NCBI GenBank assembly: GCA_030618965.1
Contig: JAUXCJ010000144.1
Location: forward strand, 1-5,123
DNA length: 5,123 nt
Source: Thiomargarita sp.
GTDB taxonomy: Bacteria; Pseudomonadota; Gammaproteobacteria; Beggiatoales; Beggiatoaceae
Reading direction: 5' to 3'
Shown: piece by piece, positions 1-5,123 of the stretch
How the letters are laid out: every line of letters begins with the position of its first letter
How positions within the stretch are numbered: position 1 is the stretch's first letter
Notes under the pieces: generated by a model
Databases searched by the model: none
What the model saw: the letters and a program-made list of their open reading frames with translations, nothing else
What the model was told of the DNA's origin: nothing
Program-made: the position numbers and the translations under genes

Positions 1-62
1 ACGCGCTAGCTTCAGGTGCTAGTGGGGGTATCCCCGTGAAGGTTCAAGTCCTTTCCTCGGCA
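1..62 (+). tRNA. tRNA-Leu (anticodon CAG), 3' part only
   Basis: This is the 3' portion of a class II tRNA; the acceptor 5' strand and D arm lie before the window. The anticodon stem is CTAGC (6-10) paired with GCTAG (18-22). It encloses the 7-nt loop TTCAGGT (11-17), with anticodon CAG at 13-15, which reads leucine CUG. A long variable arm with a GGGG/CCCC stem (25-28 with 32-35) follows, as expected for tRNA-Leu. The T arm is GAAGG / TTCAAGT / CCTTT (38-54), with one G-T wobble at its base. The acceptor 3' strand is CCTCGGC (55-61) and the discriminator base is A62. TAT follows directly, so CCA is not encoded and must be added by a nucleotidyltransferase. No clear hairpin terminator follows, only T-rich sequence. 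Confidence 0.95.
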
Positions 63-265
63 TATTATTTTATTCTTTATTTTAAAACACTTCCTAGATT
101 TTTCTTTCAGCCAGTTTTATCTCATCTTTATTTTTCTATTTTTTTTATTTTTCTGTTGGCGATAAGCTTAAACTGTGATGAACACTATCACAAAAATAGA
201 AAAAAATCACATCACCTCAAAAATTGCTTCATGCTTAAAGCGATTTGTATTTAAGCTAAATTAAG

Positions 266-416
266 TGATGTTACGCAGCTTGTTTCCAATCCCGAATAAC
301 TACAAGGATTGCTTTTAAGAAAGGATAAAACCCCATTTTTATTTAGATTTTGCCTTATCCATTCTTAAAAATAATCCTTGTAGTTATTTTCATGGAGATT
401 TTGGTGCGTAACATCA
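266..416. mobile_element. MITE-like nested inverted-repeat element, about 151 bp
   Basis: The ends are perfect 12-bp inverted repeats, TGATGTTACGCA (266-277) and TGCGTAACATCA (405-416). Nested inside are a perfect 16-bp pair (295-310 with 373-388; left arm AATAACTACAAGGATT), a perfect 9-bp pair TTTTAAGAA/TTCTTAAAA (313-321 with 362-370) and a 6-bp pair GGATAA/TTATCC (323-328 with 355-360). Small mismatched loops separate them, and the terminal loop is about 26 nt. The segment could therefore fold into one long hairpin as DNA or RNA. It has no coding capacity. Defined terminal repeats plus an internal palindrome fit a miniature inverted-repeat transposable element mobilised by a transposase elsewhere. 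A structured non-coding RNA or a hemA leader element are the alternatives. I do not recognise the terminal repeat as a named insertion-sequence family. Confidence 0.55.
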
Positions 417-513
417 GTAAATAAGTGTGAATTATTCATCGTCCTATTTTCAATCACCCATTCGTAGAGATAGCCCAGCCTTTGATAATAAAGGATGTTT
501 GTGCCATACTATT

Positions 514-519
514 TATAAT
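514..519 (+). promoter_or_regulatory. possible -10 hexamer upstream of hemA
   Basis: A perfect TATAAT lies about 165 bp before the hemA start and downstream of the MITE-like element. No good TTGACA-like hexamer sits 16-18 bp upstream. In AT-rich DNA such a match can easily arise by chance, so this is only a candidate for the hemA-prfA promoter. Confidence 0.25.
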
Positions 520-685
520 TGTTTGAATTAAATCAATTTATTTTAGTAAATCGGTTTTGCGTTCTTCAAGTCTCATACTTTCTCCGTTATACTTCAATGA
601 AAAGAGACTGGCAAAAGGCAAATCATCATTTGTCATTTGATCAAAGTTCCCTTAATCTAATTTTCTTAAAAAATACACTAATGAC

Positions 686-1951
686 ATGCAATTATTTGCT
701 TTTGGCCTAAATCATAATACCGCACCCGTTGATGTACGTGAACAAGTAAATTTTTCGTCTGAGCGACTTAAACACGCTTTACATGAGCTCATTGAGCGTG
801 AGTTAGCACAAGAAGTTGTGATTATTTCAACTTGTAATCGCACTGAACTTTATTGTGGACTTGAAGTTGATAGCACTGAGGCGATTATTCATTGGTTGAG
901 TCATTATCATAATATACCCAAAGAGTTACTCGCGGCTCATTTATATACTTATAAAATGGCAGATGCCGTGCGTCATTTATTACGGGTTGGTTGTGGCTTA
1001 GATTCTATGATTCTTGGCGAGCCGCAAATTTTGGGACAACTTAAAGTGGCTTATAACACCAGTCGTGAATTTGGCGCGACTGGGCGGTTGTTAAATAAAT
1101 TATTTGAACATTCTTTTTCCATTGCAAAACAAGTACGTACAGATACTGCTATCGGATCAAGCCCAGTTTCAGTCGCCTTTGCAGCGGTCCGATTGGCGCA
1201 ACAAATTTTTGGTGATCTTAATAAAAATACTGCTTTATTGATTGGGGCAGGAGAGACGATAGAGTTAGCAGCGCGGCATTTATATGAAAATAAATTGGCG
1301 CGTATGATTGTCGCTAATCGTACCATAGAACGCGCTCGTAATCTTGCCAAGGAGTTTGGCGGCTATGCAATTACTTTGGAGGAAATACCGATTCATCTGG
1401 CTGAAGCCGATGTCGTGATTGCGTCCACTGCTAGTCAAACTTATATTATTACCAAGGCAGAGGTTGAACAAGTCATAAAGGTCCGCAAACATCGCCCGAT
1501 TTTTATGGTTGATATTGCCGTTCCCCGCGATATTGACCCATCTGTAGGTGAGCTAGAAGATATTTATTTGTATAGTGTCGATGATTTAAATGAGGTGATA
1601 CAGGACAACTTGCGCTCTCGTGAGCAGGCTGCTCTGCAAGCGGAGGAGTTGATTGATACTCAAGTGAGTCACTTTATGGGCTGGTGGAAATCTTTGGATG
1701 TGGTGAATACTATTTGTCATTTGCGTGATCAAGCCGAAGATATCCGTGATAAAGTGGTTAAGAAATCTAAGACAATGATTAATAATGGTAAATCGCCTTA
1801 TGAGGTTATAGATTTTTTAGCTCATACTTTGAGCAATAGTTTGATGCACCAACCTTGTGTTCAATTACGTCAAGCCGGATATGAGGGAGATGAGGAGTTG
1901 GTTGCAGCCGCTCTACAATTATTTCAATTAAATGAAAAATTAAAGGAATGA
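686..1951 (+). CDS. hemA: glutamyl-tRNA reductase
   Basis: GluTR reduces glutamyl-tRNA(Glu) to glutamate-1-semialdehyde with NADPH, the first committed step of the C5 route to 5-aminolevulinate and heme, in the cytoplasm. The 421-aa length is normal for the family (E. coli about 418). The N-terminal catalytic domain begins with the typical FGLNHNTAPV and carries STCNRTE, with the nucleophilic Cys at residue 50. The substrate-site block GLDSMILGEPQILGQ spans about 104-118. The Rossmann NADPH-binding domain has LLIGAGETIELA (184-195) and VANRTIERA (209-217), followed by VDIAVPRDIDP (275-285). The C-terminal dimerisation helices start near 310. The ATG at 686 is chosen because residues 1-20 align with the family start; no clear Shine-Dalgarno precedes it. 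prfA follows 18 bp downstream, the usual gammaproteobacterial order. No key residue is missing. Confidence 0.98.
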   Translation: MQLFAFGLNHNTAPVDVREQVNFSSERLKHALHELIERELAQEVVIISTCNRTELYCGLEVDSTEAIIHWLSHYHNIPKELLAAHLYTYKMADAVRHLLRVGCGLDSMILGEPQILGQLKVAYNTSREFGATGRLLNKLFEHSFSIAKQVRTDTAIGSSPVSVAFAAVRLAQQIFGDLNKNTALLIGAGETIELAARHLYENKLARMIVANRTIERARNLAKEFGGYAITLEEIPIHLAEADVVIASTASQTYIITKAEVEQVIKVRKHRPIFMVDIAVPRDIDPSVGELEDIYLYSVDDLNEVIQDNLRSREQAALQAEELIDTQVSHFMGWWKSLDVVNTICHLRDQAEDIRDKVVKKSKTMINNGKSPYEVIDFLAHTLSNSLMHQPCVQLRQAGYEGDEELVAAALQLFQLNEKLKE

Positions 1952-1969
1952 TTTTTATTAATAATTATT

Positions 1970-3055
1970 ATGAAAGAGTCTATTCGTACTAAATTAGAGA
2001 ATCTCAGTGATCGTTTAGAAGAACTCAACGCGCTTCTTTCCGATCCTGAAATTATTGGTAATCAGAATAAGTTCCGAGAATTATCTAAGGAATACGCAGA
2101 AATTGATCCAGTTGTCACCGGTTTTAAAAAATACACCAGCAATTTAAATACCATTGCGGCTGCGACTGAAATGCAGCGCGATGAAGATGCCGAAATCCGC
2201 GCCTTAGCTGATGAAGAACTCCAAGAAGCCAAAGCAGAAGAACAGCGATTAGAAGCTGAACTGCAATTGCTGTTATTGCCGAAAGACCCTGATGATAATC
2301 GGAATATATTTTTAGAAATCAGGGCAGGTACAGGCGGTGACGAATCTACTTTATTTGCCAATGATTTAATGCGAATGTACACCCGCTATGCGGAAGAACA
2401 TGGTTGGCAAACCGAAATAGTCAATAAGAATAAAGGCGACTACGATCATAGTTATAAGGAAATTATCTTGCGCGTCACCGGAGAAGACGTTTATTCTCAT
2501 TTAAAATTTGAATCAGGCGGACATAGAGTACAGCGCGTACCAGAAACCGAATCTCAAGGCCGAATTCATACTTCGGCTTGTACTGTCGCAGTGATGCCAG
2601 AAGTCGAGGAAATTGATGAGATAGAATTAAATGACAGCGAAATAAGAGAAGATACTTATCGTGCCTCTGGAGCCGGAGGGCAACATGTTAATAAAACCGA
2701 TTCAGCAATTCGCCTAACCCATTTACCAACAGGTATTGTAGTAGAATGCCAAGCCGAACGATCTCAACATAAAAATCGAGCCCGTGCTAGGTCGATTTTA
2801 AAATCACGCATGTTACAAATAGAGCGAGATCGTCAGCAAAGCGAACAGGCAGAAACGCGACGTAATCTGGTTGGTAGTGGTGATCGATCTGAACGAATCC
2901 GTACCTATAATTTTCCTCAAGGACGTATCACTGATCATCGTATTAATTTGACTTTGTATAAATTAGATGAAATTTTAAAAGGGAAATTACAAGAATTAAT
3001 TGAGCCACTGAAACATGAACATCAAATGGATTTATTGGCAAGTCTTGGGGAATAA
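1970..3055 (+). CDS. prfA: peptide chain release factor 1 (RF1)
   Basis: RF1 recognises UAA and UAG stop codons in the ribosomal A site and triggers hydrolysis of peptidyl-tRNA. The 361 aa match the family (E. coli 360). The N-terminal helical domain 1 covers about residues 1-105 and is followed by [12 protein letters not shown] (100-111) and [11 protein letters not shown] (115-125). The stop-codon recognition tripeptide of the PxT type is PET at 191-193, inside [19 protein letters not shown]. The catalytic GGQ is at 236-238 within [13 protein letters not shown]; its Gln is normally methylated by PrmC. The conserved tail block [17 protein letters not shown] (309-325) is intact. The ATG at 1970 gives [10 protein letters not shown], which matches the E. 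coli start; there is no clear Shine-Dalgarno, so coupling to hemA is possible. prmC, commonly next in gammaproteobacteria, is absent; an unrelated operon follows. Confidence 0.98.
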   Translation: MKESIRTKLENLSDRLEELNALLSDPEIIGNQNKFRELSKEYAEIDPVVTGFKKYTSNLNTIAAATEMQRDEDAEIRALADEELQEAKAEEQRLEAELQLLLLPKDPDDNRNIFLEIRAGTGGDESTLFANDLMRMYTRYAEEHGWQTEIVNKNKGDYDHSYKEIILRVTGEDVYSHLKFESGGHRVQRVPETESQGRIHTSACTVAVMPEVEEIDEIELNDSEIREDTYRASGAGGQHVNKTDSAIRLTHLPTGIVVECQAERSQHKNRARARSILKSRMLQIERDRQQSEQAETRRNLVGSGDRSERIRTYNFPQGRITDHRINLTLYKLDEILKGKLQELIEPLKHEHQMDLLASLGE

Positions 3056-3072
3056 GAGCAATTTTTTGATTA

Positions 3073-3078
3073 TATAAT
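3073..3078 (+). promoter_or_regulatory. possible -10 hexamer for the ATPase operon
   Basis: TATAAT lies inside the palindrome ATTATATAAT, between the prfA stop and the ATPase start. Transcription would be expected to begin about 7 bp downstream, at or next to the first base of the 3086-3119 palindrome. No good -35 hexamer is seen at standard spacing. The assignment rests on the -10 match and on the need for a promoter in this gap. Confidence 0.3.
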
Positions 3079-3085
3079 TATTTTT

Positions 3086-3119
3086 ATGGAAGCGTTTTTT
3101 TCAAAAAAAACGCTTCCAT
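3086..3119. repeat. perfect 16-bp-arm inverted repeat between prfA and the ATPase gene
   Basis: The left arm ATGGAAGCGTTTTTTT (3086-3101) is an exact reverse complement of 3104-3119, with only CA between them. A realistic RNA hairpin would have about 15 bp with a TCAA loop. It is symmetric in stability on both strands. Neither strand has a T-run after the stem (the + strand continues CATCATAG), so it is not a textbook intrinsic terminator, although it may still end hemA-prfA transcripts. Other options are a 5' mRNA hairpin of the ATPase operon, a binding site for a dimeric regulator, or a scar at the edge of an inserted module. It ends 17 bp before the ATPase start codon. Confidence 0.8.
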
Positions 3120-3136
3120 CATCATAGAAAACCAAA

Positions 3137-4207
3137 ATGAAAGTCCAATCACTACACCTAAAACATTTCAAACGATTTCGTGAGCAATCGTTTGATTTTA
3201 CCGATCCAGAAACTGGCTTAGCCAAAAATTTGATTGTCCTTGTCGGAAAAAATGGCTCAGGAAAAACCAGCATTCTGCAAGCCATTGCCGCCATTTTGGG
3301 CAATGCGACGGGACGTTTAAAAAATTTGAGTGATTTAAACTGGCCTGGATTTAATTTGGAATTAGCCAACAGCAATTGGCAATTGCCTACAGAGGTAATT
3401 TGTGAGGTAGAGTTTTCACCAGCAGAAATCACGGCTACCCAAAAATTTTACCAAGAAAATAATTTTGATGATAATTTTCTCAAGCCTTCTGATAAACGTT
3501 TTGTAACATTGACTCTCCAAAATGAGAGAATCCGTGCCAATACACCAGAAGCATTGTTTCAGTTTAAAGGACGAGACTATGCTAAACGACTCGTTAAAAC
3601 GCATCCTGAAGCTTACAAATTGTTCGAGCAGGTGGGGACGGTTTTTTGGTACACCGAACAACGAACTGCGACCAGTTTAACCGCTGAGCATAATGGTAAA
3701 ACCATTAACATATCTGATGAATTACTCCGTGATCGCCTGTCCAAATTTGCCCTATTTCATCAACAGCTTGAAATGGGAAAATTTCAAACACTTCGTCGAG
3801 GACAAAAGGATTTATTTATCGAGCTGCAAAAAGCCTATCAAACCGTTTTCCCTGAGCGTCGTTTTGAAGGGATGTTGTTGCGTTCAGATATTGATGACAT
3901 ATTAAGTGAACCTTGGTTTTATTTTTACGATGGTCAGCATCAGTATGAAATTTCAGAAATGTCAGGCGGCGAAAAGGCCATTTTTCCGATTTTATTCGAT
4001 TTTGTGAATTGGAATATTCATAATTCTGTCATTCTAATTGATGAAATTGAACTGCATCTGCATCCACCAATGCAGCAAGCCCTTCTCCGCGCCCTACCCA
4101 AAATGGGTCAAAATAATCAATTTATTATTAGCACACATTCTGATTATATTGAGCAGATTTTACCAGATGATTCTCCTTATGAATCCATTATCCGTTTGGA
4201 GGACTAA
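3137..4207 (+). CDS. AAA/ABC-type ATPase of the OLD/RecF-like class, probable defence-system ATPase (AriA-like)
   Basis: This is a predicted cytoplasmic ATPase with a split ABC/SMC-type head. The N terminus (LHLKHFKRFREQSFDF) is the strand layout typical of RecF/OLD/SMC proteins. Walker A is GKNGSGKT at 37-44. The region of about 90-260 is a variable lid or sensor region rich in charged and aromatic residues. The ABC signature MSGGEK is at 275-280, Walker B VILIDE at 298-303 (D302, E303), the D-loop region ELHLHP at 305-310, and the switch His in STHS at 332-335. All ATPase motifs are intact. It ends soon after the H-loop and has no fused TOPRIM domain, unlike OLD nucleases. An in-frame TAG 9 bp upstream rules out an earlier start. 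The ribosome binding site is weak. The next gene is a DUF4435/TOPRIM-like protein 3 bp downstream, the AriA/AriB arrangement of PARIS; the defence role is inferred from this context. Confidence 0.85.
   Translation: MKVQSLHLKHFKRFREQSFDFTDPETGLAKNLIVLVGKNGSGKTSILQAIAAILGNATGRLKNLSDLNWPGFNLELANSNWQLPTEVICEVEFSPAEITATQKFYQENNFDDNFLKPSDKRFVTLTLQNERIRANTPEALFQFKGRDYAKRLVKTHPEAYKLFEQVGTVFWYTEQRTATSLTAEHNGKTINISDELLRDRLSKFALFHQQLEMGKFQTLRRGQKDLFIELQKAYQTVFPERRFEGMLLRSDIDDILSEPWFYFYDGQHQYEISEMSGGEKAIFPILFDFVNWNIHNSVILIDEIELHLHPPMQQALLRALPKMGQNNQFIISTHSDYIEQILPDDSPYESIIRLED
4198..4202 (+). promoter_or_regulatory. strong ribosome binding site for the DUF4435 gene
   Basis: GGAGG lies within the last codons of the ATPase gene and 8 nt before the GTG at 4211. 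It is the clearest Shine-Dalgarno sequence at any start in this window. It supports a GTG start at this position and translational coupling to the ATPase. Confidence 0.8.
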
Positions 4208-4210
4208 ATT

Positions 4211-5053
4211 GTGAGTGTAATCAGTAGTCGCACCAAAGTGTTGTTTTGTGAGGGCAAACCCGACAGTCTTGATTATGCCATTTTAGCCCGCTTGGTTGGC
4301 AATCCAAATATCGTTATCCCCGCTGGTGGTAAATACGGGTTAAGAGCTTTTATTCAGGGGCGACTTTCTTCTTATGTGAGTCAAAAGCCATCCTATCTAG
4401 CATTTCGAGACCGAGATTTTGACGCAGTGCCACCGTCAGAGATTAAATTAATTATGCCATTTCCAAGCAAACCGGTTTTATTTAGCCATCGTGCTTGCAT
4501 TGAAAATTATTTATTGGATGCTGCTCTTATTAAGGCTTACTGGAATGAAATGGCACTTGGGCCAAAATGGAAACAGGGAGAATCCCCTAGTATTCATAAT
4601 CTTGAGGCTTGGATAAAACAGAGTGCTGAAAACATTAAAGATTATCAAACAGTTCGATGGGCTTTAGCTCATTTAAAGCCAGGTGAACGATGGCCACAAG
4701 TCGAAAGCACTTGGACAAAAGGTAGTGGATATTTGCCCCGTTCACTCAAGATGGATGATTGTCAGAAAGAAGCTAACAAGTTAATTGAAAACTTGACAGA
4801 CTCAATGAAAGGCGTGAACCAAGATGAGTTTGAAAAACATTTAAATGCTTATCAAGAAAAATTCCAAGCAACTGAATTCTGGGCGCAAAAAAAGTACTTG
4901 GTGTGGTTTCATGGTAAAGACTTGAAAAAAGCCATGCAGAAAAACAGGCCGAATTCCATTTCTTTGGATAAATTTTGCACTTGGGCAACGGCTCATTTAG
5001 AATTGAATCAGCATCCTGATTTGTTAGAACTTAAAGATCGAATTCAACAGTAA
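4211..5053 (+). CDS. DUF4435 (TOPRIM-like) protein, probable nuclease effector (AriB-like)
   Basis: This 280-aa protein starts at GTG (4211), supported by GGAGG 8 nt upstream and by the family motif falling near the N terminus. The visible motifs are those I associate with DUF4435. VLFCEGKPD (10-18) carries the candidate metal-binding E14. PAGGKYG is at 37-43. AFRDRDFD (64-71) supplies the TOPRIM-type DxD (D67/D69). HRACIENYLLD (93-103) contains E98-N-Y, and FHGKDL is at 233-238. No signal peptide or membrane segment is visible. In PARIS the DUF4435 subunit AriB is held by the ATPase AriA and, on release after phage sensing, acts as a toxic nuclease that cleaves host tRNA. Whether this homologue cuts tRNA, DNA or nothing cannot be told from sequence alone. 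The stop overlaps the start of a third gene by one base (TAATG). Confidence 0.82.
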   Translation: MSVISSRTKVLFCEGKPDSLDYAILARLVGNPNIVIPAGGKYGLRAFIQGRLSSYVSQKPSYLAFRDRDFDAVPPSEIKLIMPFPSKPVLFSHRACIENYLLDAALIKAYWNEMALGPKWKQGESPSIHNLEAWIKQSAENIKDYQTVRWALAHLKPGERWPQVESTWTKGSGYLPRSLKMDDCQKEANKLIENLTDSMKGVNQDEFEKHLNAYQEKFQATEFWAQKKYLVWFHGKDLKKAMQKNRPNSISLDKFCTWATAHLELNQHPDLLELKDRIQQ

Positions 5054-5123
5054 TGAATTATGAAAACGGTTTAAAAATCCTTGAAACATTTGTGAAACTT
5101 AAACTGGAAGAATCTGTTAAACA
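5053..5123 (+). CDS. hypothetical protein, third gene of the ATPase/DUF4435 operon, 3' truncated by the window edge
   Basis: The ATG at 5053-5055 shares its A with the TAA stop of the DUF4435 gene (TAATG), a typical termination-reinitiation junction. The frame stays open to the window end, giving 23 codons that read MNYENGLKILETFVKLKLEE and then S-V-K. The fragment is charged and looks helical, with alternating Leu/Ile/Val and Lys/Glu. It is too short to assign to a family. The alternative ATG at 5061 hits a stop after four codons, so 5053 is the only plausible start. No strong Shine-Dalgarno precedes it, which fits coupling to the upstream gene. By position it is likely part of the same functional unit, but chance openness over 71 bases cannot be excluded. 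Confidence 0.6.
   Translation, partial: MNYENGLKILETFVKLKLEESVK

Larger units (their letters stand above)
63..685. other. AT-rich intergenic region between tRNA-Leu and hemA
   Basis: This stretch of about 620 bp holds no gene I can support. The short open frames in it are rich in F, L, K and N, start without ribosome binding sites and resemble no family I know. It does contain structure. There is a small hairpin TGTGAT/ATCACA (174-179 with 187-192, 7-nt loop). A second is GCTTAAA/TTTAAGC (233-239 with 250-256, 10-nt loop). The large nested inverted repeat at 266-416 has its own entry. A third small hairpin is CCTTT/AAAGG (479-483 with 490-494). The hemA promoter should lie in the last part, after the inverted repeat. 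Base composition is clearly more AT-rich than the flanking genes. Confidence 0.7.

Noticed and set aside
174..192. TGTGA...TCACA, possible CRP-type operator
   Set aside because: The half-sites are 9 bp apart instead of the 6 bp of the CRP consensus, and the site is about 500 bp from hemA. It is better described as a small hairpin.
36..254. Open frame of 72 codons downstream of and overlapping tRNA-Leu
   Set aside because: It begins inside the tRNA, has no ribosome binding site and is dominated by F, L, K and I as expected from AT-rich non-coding DNA; it resembles no family.
636..645. TTTGATCAAA palindrome before hemA, possible FNR-type site
   Set aside because: FNR sites are TTGAT-N4-ATCAA; here the halves abut with no spacer. 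A 10-bp palindrome in AT-rich DNA is weak evidence.
519..710. Open frame of 63 codons running into the hemA start
   Set aside because: It overlaps the well-supported hemA start in another frame, lacks a ribosome binding site and has unremarkable AT-rich composition.
1051..1492. Minus-strand open frames inside hemA, and similar ones inside prfA, the ATPase and the DUF4435 gene
   Set aside because: They are antisense shadows of clearly conserved genes, with no family resemblance and no start signals.
3086..3130. Textbook Rho-independent terminator after prfA
   Set aside because: The hairpin is strong but no T-run follows it on either strand; the T's are inside the stem. It is kept as an inverted repeat with termination as only one option.
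1..5123. CRISPR arrays, rRNA genes, full insertion sequences or a phage integrase
   Set aside because: No regularly spaced direct repeats, rRNA-like segments, transposase or recombinase motifs were seen in the window.

Overview
The window reads as a low-GC chromosomal segment of a gammaproteobacterium. The evidence is the hemA–prfA order and two proteins that follow enterobacterial GluTR and RF1 closely from the first residue. The 3'-CCA of the tRNA is not encoded, unlike in E. coli. A sulfur-oxidiser-like (Thiotrichales-type) host is possible, but that is only an impression. All genes found are on the + strand.

Layout: (1) 1-62, the 3' part of a tRNA-Leu with anticodon CAG, cut by the window edge. 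(2) 63-685, an AT-rich intergenic stretch with no convincing gene. It holds a 151-bp nested inverted-repeat element (266-416) that looks like a MITE, or less likely a structured RNA. (3) 686-3055, hemA (glutamyl-tRNA reductase, first committed step of C5-pathway heme synthesis) and prfA (peptide chain release factor 1), 18 bp apart and probably co-transcribed. (4) 3056-3136, a short gap with a TATAAT-like hexamer followed by a perfect 16-bp-arm palindrome. (5) 3137-5123, a tightly packed accessory operon: a compact ABC/SMC-type AAA ATPase (356 aa), a DUF4435/TOPRIM-like protein (280 aa) 3 bp downstream with a strong ribosome binding site, and a third gene starting on a TAATG stop/start overlap that runs off the window.

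The accessory operon is the main point of interest. An OLD-like ATPase beside a separate DUF4435 TOPRIM-like protein is the architecture of the PARIS anti-phage system (AriA/AriB), where the ATPase acts as sensor and scaffold and the TOPRIM subunit as a toxic nuclease. Here the ATPase looks more compact and a third, translationally coupled gene seems to belong to the unit. It may therefore be a PARIS relative or a separate three-gene defence system. It sits directly after prfA, where prmC (the RF1/RF2 methyltransferase gene) is commonly found in gammaproteobacteria. That suggests insertion into a housekeeping operon boundary. Function and novelty are inferred from motifs and context only.
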